The notes under the pieces: model-generated | The model's database searches: none | The model's input: only the letters and a program-made list of their open reading frames with translations | What the model was told of the DNA's origin: nothing | NCBI GenBank assembly: GCA_016716335.1 | Contig: JADJWN010000007.1 | Coordinates: 139,438-203,437, forward strand | DNA length: 64,000 nucleotides | Direction of reading: 5' to 3' | Origin: Saprospiraceae bacterium | GTDB lineage: Bacteria; Bacteroidota; Bacteroidia; Chitinophagales; Saprospiraceae | Program-made: the position numbers and the translations under genes | In this document: piece by piece, positions 47,154-57,333 of the stretch | How the letters are laid out: each line of letters begins with the position of its first letter | Numbering within the stretch: the stretch's first letter is position 1

Positions 47154-47207
47154 CTAATCCCGAAAACCCAGGTCGTATGTCCACCACCATGCCTTGTATC
47201 TGGTCAT
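47154..47207 (-). CDS. trpL: trp operon leader peptide (17 residues, three tandem Trp)
   Basis: The minus strand from the ATG at 47207 encodes MTRYKAWWWTYDLGFRD and a TAG at 47154-47156. The consecutive TGG codons are at 47181-47189. The segment around the stop codon, GGGATTAGGATAGCC (47147-47161), is complementary, with small bulges, to GGCTTATC...AATCCC (47112-47127 region), which forms the 5' arm of the terminator. A ribosome stalled on Trp codons would leave this segment free to form the antiterminator; a ribosome reaching the stop would cover it and let the terminator form. This is the classical attenuation logic. Too short for usual gene calling. Confidence 0.85.
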   Translation of the reverse strand: MTRYKAWWWTYDLGFRD

Positions 47208-47461
47208 TGTATGTAAATTTTCAGGTGCAAATAAAAGGGAAAATTATGGCTTTCAAAGTAAGTGACGACAAAAATTTACCATAGCAGCTATATCAATATG
47301 CTCATTTACAGCAAGCCTGAGGTATTTTGAAATTGAAAAATGATGAAAACTCACGCTCACGGGAAGCCTGCACTTTTTGGTATATTTTTTGCATTATAAA
47401 AAAATGTAATATGTATTGATTTGTAATTCATGACTTTTTTGTCAAAACTTTATTTATTATT

Positions 47462-50400
47462 TTGCTGAAAATCAATCACATACGATTCAGGTTTGTGCCT
47501 TTGATACTCATGGCGACACTGGCTTATGCCTATCTGGCATCTACGGTGCACAGTCCTGTGAGTATTCAGGTGTTTGCCGGAAATGACACAATCACATGTT
47601 CGGGAGTCACCCTGAAGTTATCTGATCTGAATGCAGGCATATCGGGCTTAGTAAGTGACGGACAATGGACAACTACTGGGGATGGCAGATTTATGCCGGG
47701 CAATGTTAAGTTTATTACCTTTTCCAAAGGAACCCACTATGTTCCGGGCACTAAGGATGTCAGTACGGGAGGATATAAACTCCTGCTCACCAGTGATGAT
47801 CCTGATCTGGATCCTGTGACCGGCTTCAACGGCCCTCTCGTTCAGGTCACTGATGATGTGAATATTTCTTTTCAACCACCACCACCTCTTTTTTGCAACA
47901 ACAATCTTTTGATTTCATTGGATGCCAACTGCCGTCAAACCATTGATATTACCATATTACAGTCCAATCCTGTTCCTCCGCTCAACCATTACATAATCAC
48001 CCTGTTTGACAAAAACGGCAATATCATCCCCAATAATACCGTGACGCATCAGCACCTCAATCAGGAGGTGAGTTTCAGAATCGGTCATCAGTGCACTCAG
48101 AATATCTGCTGGGGTAAATTTACTGTAAGAGATTATTTTCCACCGCAGTTTGTATGCAGGAATGACACTCTGCCCTGTTTCAGGTCAGCATTACCGGACT
48201 CCATTGGTTTTCCACTGCCACCAGGAGCCAGAATTGATACTTTTATCAATGGTAAATATACGGTAAGCAACTGGGATGCCTGTGGAAAGGTGACCCTCGA
48301 ATTTACAGATCTGCTCACCAAAGCCAATTGTGCAGGCAATCTGGACCGAACCGTACGCCGCACCTGGAGGGCTGTGGACGAATCAGGCAATGTGTCCCTT
48401 TGTGTGCAGAACATCGTTTTCAGGCGGATCGGGCTCAATAATGTGATATTCCCTCCCAACTACGATGACCATCAGCTGCCGGGTTTTGAGTGTCTTGACA
48501 GTTTGCCGGTACTGGCCAGCGGACACCCATCGCCGGATACCACGGGTGTGCCATTTATCGGTGGTTGTACCCATCTTCAGACGAATTATTCAGATACCCG
48601 TTTTGACCTTTGCGGCAGCAGTTTTAAGATAGCAAGGACTTGGTTTGTCATAGAATGGTGTACAGCAGAGAGCGTCACCAGAAATCAACTGATTGTGGTC
48701 AGAGACAGTGTAGGACCACTCTTTGCTTGTCCGGACAGTCTGCAGTACTTCGCTGGCCCATACAGCTGTGCTACAGGACAGATAGCAGTATCACCACCTA
48801 CTGGAGTACGGGACTGCTCTTCATGGACCTGGTCGGCATCCATTCTTGATACTTTGTACCGGACATTGCCACAGTTCATGGTATCCAGCAATAATCAGTT
48901 TCATATTCAGAATCTTCCGGTTGGAGCATATTTATTGAGATATACCCTTACGGATGCATGCAATAACAGCAGTTTTTGTGATGTGAGCATTTCGGTACGG
49001 GACAATCTCGCCCCTACGGCCATATGCAGCCAGATTACCAAAGTGGCTCTCGGGCAGAACGGCAGGGCAAGATTGTTTGCCTCAAGTATCAACAATAATA
49101 GCATAGATAATTGCGGGATACTGCATCTCAGAATCCGGAAAATGAATGATGCCTGCAATTTTGGTACACAGTTTGGCGAGTTTGTGGACTTTTGCTGTGC
49201 GGAGCTTGGCAACGACAATATGGTGGCACTTCAGGTCACGGATATCCATGGCAATGTCAATACCTGCATGGCAGAGGTATGGGTAGAGGATAAAATTCCA
49301 CCGGTAATCACCTGCCCGCCCAATCTTACCATTGCCTGTACTACTCCTGTTGACACTGCCAATCTGAATGCTTTTGGTAAGGTGGTCACAGGCAATGCAA
49401 CCGCAGCTCCCATTATAATCCACGACGCCTACAACAACGGAATAGCCGGCTATGACGGAAGAGCCACCGATAACTGTACTGTGACAGTGACTTCAAGGTC
49501 ACAAATCAACCTTACCTGTGCTCAGGGTACTATCCGACGTACCTTTATTGCCATAGATGGGGATGGACGAAGGGATTCCTGTGTTCAGACCATTACGGTC
49601 CGAAACCCCAATCCGTTCAATGCCGGCCATATCATCTGGCCTCCCAGCTACTCAGGCAACGGATGTCATCAGAATCAGGCCAATCCTGATATTACCGGGC
49701 GACCTACGTTTACGCATACGAGCTGTAATATGATTGCTTCCACCTATGAAGACCAGCGGTTTTTTCTGGCTGACAGTGCCTGTGTAAAGATTCTGAGGAG
49801 TTGGACAGTCATAGATTGGTGCCAGTTCAACGAGATTTCCGGAGCTGGCAGATGGGGGCCTTATGTTCAGATTATTAAATTGTCCAATTTCATTCCGCCG
49901 GTCATAGTTGCAGGATGTACAGATACCACTTTCTGCTCGCTCGATGCTGAATGCAGGACGGGTTGGGTGGAAATTAATCTTCAGGCCAGTGATGATTGTA
50001 CTGCCGGAGAGTCTTTAGTGTGGTCCTATACACTGGATTTGTTCAGAGATGGTACCACAGATTCTGTTGGATCTGCCAATAAGATTGCTGCATTTTTACC
50101 GATAGGTTCGCACAGGATTATCTGGAGAGTGACGGACGGATGCGGCAACAGCAGTTCCTGCACTCAGAATTTCAATATTGTGGATTGCAAAAAGCCTACG
50201 CCATACTGCCTTTCTTCATTTACCACCTCATTGATGCAGCCTGCCGGTATGGTAGAAGTTTGGGCTAAGGATTTTGACCTGGGAAGTTTTGATAACTGTA
50301 CGGCATTAAATCAATTGCAATTTTCGTTTTCAGCAGCACAAATACAATCTGCAAGAACATTTACCTGTGCGGATATACCGGACGGAAGATCAGAAAAGAT

Positions 50401-51718
50401 TCCCCTCCGCATGTATGTGACAGACGAGCGGGGCAATCAGGATTATTGTGATGTCGAGCTGGTACTTCAGGACAATGCAAATGTTTGTCCGGATGTGCAG
50501 ACTTCTTCTTATGTGGATGGATACATCAGGACAGAGACAGGCAGGGTACCTAAAGGAACAAGAGTCCGTTATACGACCGGGGTAGAACCGGTTCAGTCAT
50601 TTGTCTCTGTAGATCAGTATGGATACTACAATATCGAAACGGTCCCCACAGGGCAAAATCTGGTATTAAAGCCTGCTTTGTCAGGTGATCCTTTGGATGG
50701 GGTGACCACGCTGGATCTTGTGTTCATACAGAGACATATTCTGGGTATGGCACCTTTTACCAGTCCGTATAAATTTATAGCTGCTGATGCCAATGCCTCC
50801 GGTACAGTCACGGCGGCCGACATTGTAGAGATACGAAAAATTATCCTTGGGCTGACCAATGCCTTTCCCAAGAACCAGGCACCTTGGAAATTTATTGACA
50901 AAAAATATGTCTTTCAGGATATAGAGAATCCTTGGTTTGCTCCCGACAGCATTATGATACCGCTGGAATCACCGGAGCATCTGAATAATGATTTTGTAGC
51001 AGTCAAGCTGGGGGATGTCAATGACAGTTATGTACCGAATCTCCAACAGGGTACTGAAAGCAGAAGCAGAAATGCCGTAGATCTCTGGTATGATTGGACC
51101 TCAGATGAAGGAGGGAAGAAATTGCTCATAGGTATGAGTGAAGGGATGATCATTGAGGGAATCCAGCTTGCGTTGAAATGTGAAGACCTGAAAATGGCTT
51201 TACCTCAGGAAGGTGACGTAAACCTGACTTCAGTACTGGAATATCATCAGGCACACCGGCTATGGGATCAGTGGAGAATTGTTGCTTACACTGCTGAAGC
51301 CGGAGTCGCAATGGAGCAGGACGGACAGATATTGTCGCTTGAAGTACAGAAAGAGATTCCGGATTGTGCGGTAAGCCTTGTGGAAGGATTCCTTTCGGAG
51401 ATATATATGCACGGCCAGGCATTTGATATCCGTCTGACAAAACGGGATAGATACGATTCGATACCTTCCTTTAAGTTGCTGACCAATCCAGCGGTCAATA
51501 CCCTGCATCTGAGCATTCTACATGCTAAATCTGGAAGACAACATTATAACCTTGTGGATCTGAATGGAAGGCTATGTCAATCAGGCTACATTGACCTGAA
51601 TCCTTCGCAAACAGAATATCACATAGCTCTCAGCTCAGGTTTAACCTCAGGAGTATATTATCTTCATTGGACAAATGTGGATACCCCGCCTCTGAAAGTC
51701 CTTATCCTTCACAGGTAA
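47462..51718 (+). CDS. Giant surface protein A: HYR-type modules, dockerin-like domain, T9SS sorting domain
   Basis: The product has 1418 residues from a TTG at 47462; an in-frame ATG at 47510 is possible but would shorten the signal peptide. In order: signal/anchor (1-30); a module CNNNLLISLDANC...NICWGKFTVRD (about 143-225); a WFVIEWC module (about 395); HYR-type Cys-rich repeats of the form 'D.hPPhhhCPPNhTIAC' and 'DNC'; ACVKILRSWTVIDWC at about 775; KKPTPYC...VWAKDFDLGSFDNC at about 910-945; and a dockerin-like EF-hand pair (LDGVTTLDLVFIQRHILG ... ADANASGTVTAADIVEIRK) at about 1079-1130. Then come DFVAVKLGDVND, a degenerate cohesin-like region and a T9SS sorting domain (about 1339-1418). 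It is exported to the cell surface and probably adhesive or scaffold-forming. First of three colinear paralogues. Confidence 0.85.
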   Translation: MLKINHIRFRFVPLILMATLAYAYLASTVHSPVSIQVFAGNDTITCSGVTLKLSDLNAGISGLVSDGQWTTTGDGRFMPGNVKFITFSKGTHYVPGTKDVSTGGYKLLLTSDDPDLDPVTGFNGPLVQVTDDVNISFQPPPPLFCNNNLLISLDANCRQTIDITILQSNPVPPLNHYIITLFDKNGNIIPNNTVTHQHLNQEVSFRIGHQCTQNICWGKFTVRDYFPPQFVCRNDTLPCFRSALPDSIGFPLPPGARIDTFINGKYTVSNWDACGKVTLEFTDLLTKANCAGNLDRTVRRTWRAVDESGNVSLCVQNIVFRRIGLNNVIFPPNYDDHQLPGFECLDSLPVLASGHPSPDTTGVPFIGGCTHLQTNYSDTRFDLCGSSFKIARTWFVIEWCTAESVTRNQLIVVRDSVGPLFACPDSLQYFAGPYSCATGQIAVSPPTGVRDCSSWTWSASILDTLYRTLPQFMVSSNNQFHIQNLPVGAYLLRYTLTDACNNSSFCDVSISVRDNLAPTAICSQITKVALGQNGRARLFASSINNNSIDNCGILHLRIRKMNDACNFGTQFGEFVDFCCAELGNDNMVALQVTDIHGNVNTCMAEVWVEDKIPPVITCPPNLTIACTTPVDTANLNAFGKVVTGNATAAPIIIHDAYNNGIAGYDGRATDNCTVTVTSRSQINLTCAQGTIRRTFIAIDGDGRRDSCVQTITVRNPNPFNAGHIIWPPSYSGNGCHQNQANPDITGRPTFTHTSCNMIASTYEDQRFFLADSACVKILRSWTVIDWCQFNEISGAGRWGPYVQIIKLSNFIPPVIVAGCTDTTFCSLDAECRTGWVEINLQASDDCTAGESLVWSYTLDLFRDGTTDSVGSANKIAAFLPIGSHRIIWRVTDGCGNSSSCTQNFNIVDCKKPTPYCLSSFTTSLMQPAGMVEVWAKDFDLGSFDNCTALNQLQFSFSAAQIQSARTFTCADIPDGRSEKIPLRMYVTDERGNQDYCDVELVLQDNANVCPDVQTSSYVDGYIRTETGRVPKGTRVRYTTGVEPVQSFVSVDQYGYYNIETVPTGQNLVLKPALSGDPLDGVTTLDLVFIQRHILGMAPFTSPYKFIAADANASGTVTAADIVEIRKIILGLTNAFPKNQAPWKFIDKKYVFQDIENPWFAPDSIMIPLESPEHLNNDFVAVKLGDVNDSYVPNLQQGTESRSRNAVDLWYDWTSDEGGKKLLIGMSEGMIIEGIQLALKCEDLKMALPQEGDVNLTSVLEYHQAHRLWDQWRIVAYTAEAGVAMEQDGQILSLEVQKEIPDCAVSLVEGFLSEIYMHGQAFDIRLTKRDRYDSIPSFKLLTNPAVNTLHLSILHAKSGRQHYNLVDLNGRLCQSGYIDLNPSQTEYHIALSSGLTSGVYYLHWTNVDTPPLKVLILHR

Positions 51719-52232
51719 TGATAGCTGCTAAAGTGAGAATTGCCTTTGTTCAGGCTTGAATAAATATTAGTTTTTATACACTTAGCTTCTTTTACTTTCC
51801 TCAGAAGGGTGGGGAGGTACCTACGGCTAATCCATTGCATTCAGTCTGTAATCTGATATTGAATAATGTATCGGGATATTGAATATCATAGATATGCAGA
51901 ATGAGGATGGAAAAAAAACTTAAAAAAATTGCAAAAAAAGTTCCAAGAACTAAAATGCTGCAAGAGTATGAAATTAAATTACATAGGTATAGCATATTTT
52001 TTTAATATGAAAACATATAAAAACTACTCTTAATGTGATTTTGAGATTGGTCTGAAATTTGGTTTTGGGATATGAGTACAATTGAAAATTCAGATCCCAG
52101 GCAGTATGCAGGTCTGGATACGATTGTGGTGATAATCGAAATTTACCGAAATGTACAATGTGCCAAAAGAGGCACAAACCTACATGCAATCATTTTTTAA
52201 GCAATTACGAATTTTACAAAATCCATCAATCG
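51719..52232. other. Spacer between giant genes A and B
   Basis: This is AT-rich sequence with long A-runs (51906-51940). There is no supported gene, exact -7 box or strong terminator; only a weak GCCT/AGGC hairpin lies just after gene A. Confidence 0.5.
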
Positions 52233-55200
52233 ATGAAGAGACCATTACTTAAATCCATTTTCAGTCAGGTCAGGCACCTAAGATTGAAAAGCTATTTGAT
52301 GCTGAGTCTGGCGTTTTTGTCTTACAGCGCCTTGCAGGGACAAGCGACTTTCAGCTCAGTGGAGTGTTTTTGTCTGGACAATGCTACTACGGCAACCAAC
52401 GGACAGTACAGAGACTCCATTATTGTGGTATCCGGAGTGCCCGGGCAGATTTGGAGAGTGCAGAATCCTGTGGGATTTTACAACATGCTTTCGCCGGCAC
52501 CTCCTGCCTCTCCGATTTTGTTGTTGAACAACACTATTATCCCCGAAGTCAGTCCCGGAAGGTATGCCCTTGCGGGTAAGCGCATTTCAGGAGTACCCTG
52601 GACAGTCACTGTGACCAATGGTACAGAGACTTTGACCAGAAGCTCCACACAGACCTGTGCTTACCCCTCAGCTATGGCTACTGCAATATCCGGTCAGGAA
52701 TTCCCCTGCCCGAATAGCAGTATGACATACTCCATACCTGCCAATCCACTGCTTTCCAATCTTTTTTGGAATGTGACCGGAGGCATCATTACTGCAGGAC
52801 AGAATACCAACAGCATTACAGTTCAGTGGGGTGGCTCTCCTGGTGCACAGAATGTATCTGTAACGGGAAATCTGGCATCATATGCAGGGCAGCCCAATGC
52901 ATGTGCCTTCAGTACCACCAGAACGGTATCCATCACAGATACAATGACACTGACAAGAATACGGGGGGATTTTGGCAATTGTATCGGAGCATTGGAGACC
53001 TACACACTGGCAGCCGCTGCCAATCAGCTGACTTCAGTGACCTGGACAGTGATGCAGGCTGACTCCGTGACACCGAGTGGCATACCGGCTACTGGAAGTG
53101 CCGCCAATTCGCGATCCATTCAGTGGCCTGCAAGTCCCGGAGTGTTTGTAATCAGAGTCACCGGACAGTACAGACCTAATACAAGTGCTCCTTACTGCAA
53201 TTTTACTGCTTTGCAGAGAGTAGATATCGTCAATGAGCCTGTGGTTCCCATGGCTTGTGTCAATATGGTGAATATGTCACTGAATCCTGATTGTCAGCTC
53301 AATTTTGCAGCCGATTTCTTCCTTCAGGATCAGGCATATCCCAACAGTTCTTACGATATTGTACTGAGAGATCTGCAGACAGGTCAGATTATACCTACCG
53401 GTACGCTTGGATTGGATTATATCAATAAAATCATCGAATACAAAGTCATTCACGAGTGCAGCGGCAACTCTTGCTGGGGTTATGCTAAGCTCGAAGATAA
53501 ATCCATACCTGATCTCAATTGTCCGCCGGATATCACTATCAATTGCACACAGCTTGGCAATCTGAATGTGACAGGATTTGCCGGTACAGGACCGGGTATT
53601 ACCAGGACACCGGTTGCCGGACAACCCAATACCTGGATATTGAACGGATTTGACAAGTGCAGTCCGGTCACACTGACCTTCCAGGATCAGGTGACTACCA
53701 GCGAATGTACAGGCCCATTCAGTTCCGTGATTACAAGAACATGGAGAGCGGTTGATAATAACAATAACGTGTCCACATGTACACAGACTATATATGTAAA
53801 CAGGGCTTCCATTGCTGATTTGGTATTACCGGGCAGCTGGGATAGTGTGTTGGACCTAATCCTTCACTGGAGGCCTGTGATGATTATCCCAAGATTCAGG
53901 AAGGCGAGTTTGCAGGAAATCCGCATCCGGATTATACCGGCAGACCTCAGGGAATAGAATGTCTCAAGGCTCTGTGAGCTTTACAGATATCAGAATTCCT
54001 ATCTGTGGCAGCCAATCCTATAAAATCCGCAGAAGATGGCAGATTATCAATCACTGTGAAGAGGAGGAATCTGAGAGAATCATATTCTACAATCAGTTTA
54101 TCACAGTGATGGATACCAAGGGGCCGGTGGTGACCTGTCCTGCCGATCTTGTAAATCAGACAGATCCCAACAATATTCAGCCGGCAGCAGTCATCAGTGC
54201 AGGACAGTTTTCCTGTGGCGGAGAGTGGCAGGTATTGCCTCCTACCGTGATTTTTGAATGCTCCAGAGTGACCTGGGATGTTGAGTTTATTCTCGCTGAC
54301 AGTAATGGATTGCCTCCTGCCAACGGAGTATATGTAAAACAATCCGGTACCACCCGTGTAGTGGGCAACAGACCGGCATTCAGACAAGGGATAGATCCCA
54401 ACGCCAGACCATACAGAATCGAAAATCTGCCGGCCGGCAGAACCTGGATAAGATATACCATTATTGATGAGTGTGAGAATTTCTCCTACTGCTTTACAGA
54501 AGTAGATGTGGTAGATCAGGTACCACCGACACCTGTATGTGACCGTACATCCAATATTGCGATTGCTGCAGATGGGTTTGCATGGGTAGGAGTACAGACA
54601 TTTAACGACGGAAGCCATGACAACTGTGCTTTGGATTACTTCAAGGTGAGAAGAATGGAAACCAATCCTGTTCCATGGTCTTCTTTGGAAAGAAATAATA
54701 CCATAAAATTCAACTGTGATGATATCGGAAAGGAAATCATGGTAGAACTGGGAGTATGGGATAAGGCAGGTAATTCCAATTCATGTATGGTCAATGCAAG
54801 AATACAGGATAATATACCACCGACCATCATTCCACCGGCCGACCGTACGGCAAACTGTAATGAAGACTTTACCACATTGACGAGGTTTGGTGCCGCCACA
54901 GTTACTGACAACTGTACGTTTACTCTCGTGGAGACAAGAGATGATCAGCGAAATGAATGTGGGGTAGGTATTATCCGGAGAATATTTACGGCAACAGACA
55001 GCTATGGCAATGTCACCACAAGAACACAGAATATCAATGTGATCAACAATAATCCGTTTAATGGAAATACAATTAATTGGCCTGTAAATGTAACCATTAA
55101 TGCGTGCACCAACAGACCGCCGCATCCTGATTCAATTGCTCAAATGAATGCAAGAAGACCTTTTCCACTGCCTAACGATGATTGTCGTAAAGTTAGTGCT

Positions 55201-57228
55201 GATTGGGAAGACATTGTATTTCAATATACTGACGAAGCATGTGTTAAAATACTTAGAAAATGGACAGTAATTGACTGGTGTCAGCGCAATCCTTTCATCG
55301 AGGGCAGCGGTACCTGGACAAGAACTCAGGTAATCATGGTCAATAATAATACCTTGCCCACAATCACGTTTGGATGTATGCCGGCTCATATCACATCTTC
55401 ACAGGTTGGTACTTGTCAGGCAAGAGTTCAGGTGACTGCCACAGGTACCGACGATTGTACACCGGCAGACAAACTGAGATGGTCATACACCATTGACGAG
55501 GATAACAACGGAAGTATTGACTTCACAGGTAATGGTCCGACTATTGACAGAGTGATGAATTACGGTACACACAGAATCGTGTGGAGTGTCAGAGATGAGT
55601 GCAATAACGTAAGAACCTGTACCAATACCTTTACACTCAGAGATGATAAGAAGCCTACCCCATACTGTATATCAGAGATAGTGACAGTTATCATGCCTAC
55701 CAGCAGAAATGTAACGATCTGGGCTTCAGACTTCGATTTGGGTGCTACGGACAACTGTTCTACAGGTAGTCAGCTGAGAGCATCATTTTCACCCAATGTC
55801 AATGATATCTCCCGTACCATCACCTGTGCCATGATGACAGGCAGAACGACTGAATTTACATTGAATGTTTACATCACAGATGCACAGGGCAACAATGATT
55901 TCTGTACTGTAAGACTCAGAGTACAGGACAATTCAAATGCCTGTGGTTTTGGTCTGGATGATAATCCACCTGTTGAGCAGAGAATCGCCATCAGAGGAAA
56001 TATCTATACAGATAATGACGATATGGTTTCGGAGGTGGAAGTACAGTTACATTCCAATCAACCCGAGTTTCCGAAGACCGTAATGACATCCAATGACGGA
56101 AGATTCCTCTTTGAGCAACTTCCGATGAATGCGGATTACAGCATAGTACCTCAGAATGACAAAAATCCGATGAATGGAGTCTCTACCCTCGATCTCGTCA
56201 TGATTCAGAGACATATCCTGGGACAACAGTTACTCGATTCGCCCTACAAGCTGATTGCAGCTGATGTCAATAATTCACAAAGAGTAACAGCCGCAGACCT
56301 TGTAGATTTGAGGAAAGTGATTCTGGGTATTTTACCTACATTCCCCAATAATAGTTCGTGGAGATTTGTGGACGTAGCACAGGTATTTCCAGATCCTGCT
56401 CATCCATGGCCATTTATCGAGAAGGCGGATATGCCCGAACTGGATCACAATATGGCCGGAGTTGATTTTGTGGCAGTGAAAGTAGGGGATGTGAATGGAT
56501 CTGCCAAAGCCAACAATGCTCAATCCGGCAGTCTGCAGAACAGAAATAACAAATTCTTCAGCGTGAATTCTGTGACCGGCAAAACCGGAGATCTGGTACA
56601 CCTGGCCGTAAATGCCACAGATTTACAAAATGTATTAGGTGCTCAGATGTCGGTCAATTTTGATCAGAATCAGGTAGAATGGCTGGATATCCAGCCCGGT
56701 ACCATGGCCTTTGAAAACGATCATATCAGCCTTATTGACCTCCAGTCCGGACAGATCAGATTGTCCTGGAATGCTGCAAGTCCGGTTGACCTGAGCGGTA
56801 CGGTTTTCAACCTTACATTCAGATTGAAGAGAGATGTGCAGAATGCCAGATTGATTGACTTTCTCCATACAGGTCTCCAGGCTGAATTGTATCAGTTGGA
56901 AGGAAATCAGGTTCTGACCTCTTCACTACAGCTTAGAAGCGGAGACAAAGGCATGACCAATGACACACCGTTTGAATTGTACCAAAATACGCCCAATCCT
57001 TTCAATACCGGAACTCTGATCGGATTCAATCTCCCCGAATCAGGTAAAGCTGTACTGAAAGTGTATGACATCGAGGGTAAGCTGAGGTATCAGACATCCG
57101 GGCTCTACCAGAAAGGATACAATTCCATACAGTTGGATAAGGAGCAGCTGCAGGTATCCGGCATCATGTATTACCAATTAGATACAGATACACATTCGGC
57201 CACACGCAAAATGATTGTAATAGAATAA
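52233..57228 (+). CDS. Giant surface protein B: HYR-type modules, dockerin- and cohesin-like domains, T9SS sorting domain; frame broken twice
   Basis: The ATG at 52233 (MKRPLLKSIFSQ) aligns with the start of protein C. Restoring one G at 52-53 of the 53852-53853 GG pair and one C at 53968-53970 joins the two long frames through PNPSLEACDDYP and IECLKASVSFTDIR, giving about 1665 residues. Protein B has an extra N-terminal Ig/PKD-like region (about 150-330) absent from A and C. It then follows their order: the NSCWGYAKLEDKSIP module, WQIINHC module, HYR repeats, ACVKILRKWTVIDWC (about 1002-1016), KKPTPYC...IWASDFDLGATDNC and a dockerin-like pair (about 1314-1366). DFVAVKVGDVNG leads into a cohesin-like beta-sandwich (about 1443-1570, VLGAQMSVNFDQNQVEWLD). 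The T9SS sorting domain ends ATRKMIVIE. Extracellular scaffold or adhesin by inference. Confidence 0.82.
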
Positions 57229-57245
57229 AGACTTTTATAAACCAT

Positions 57246-57282
57246 GCGTTGAGGCATGCCAATCTCCGACATGCCTCAACGC
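57246..57282 (+). terminator. Strong hairpin between giant genes B and C
   Basis: GCGTTGAGGCATG (57246-57258) and CATGCCTCAACGC (57270-57282) form a perfect 13-bp stem with an 11-base loop. It is followed by AAAAAATAAA rather than a T-run, so it may be an intrinsic terminator of weak type, an mRNA-stabilising 3' structure or a processing site. Gene C starts 51 bases later. Confidence 0.55.
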
Positions 57283-57333
57283 AAAAAATAAATTCAAATC
57301 CTTTTGATTAAACCCATTTTAAATTTTCATAAA

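Noticed and set aside
53947..54618. 223-codon minus-strand frame within giant gene B
   Set aside because: It is antisense to HYR-type coding sequence and shows no domain or signal.
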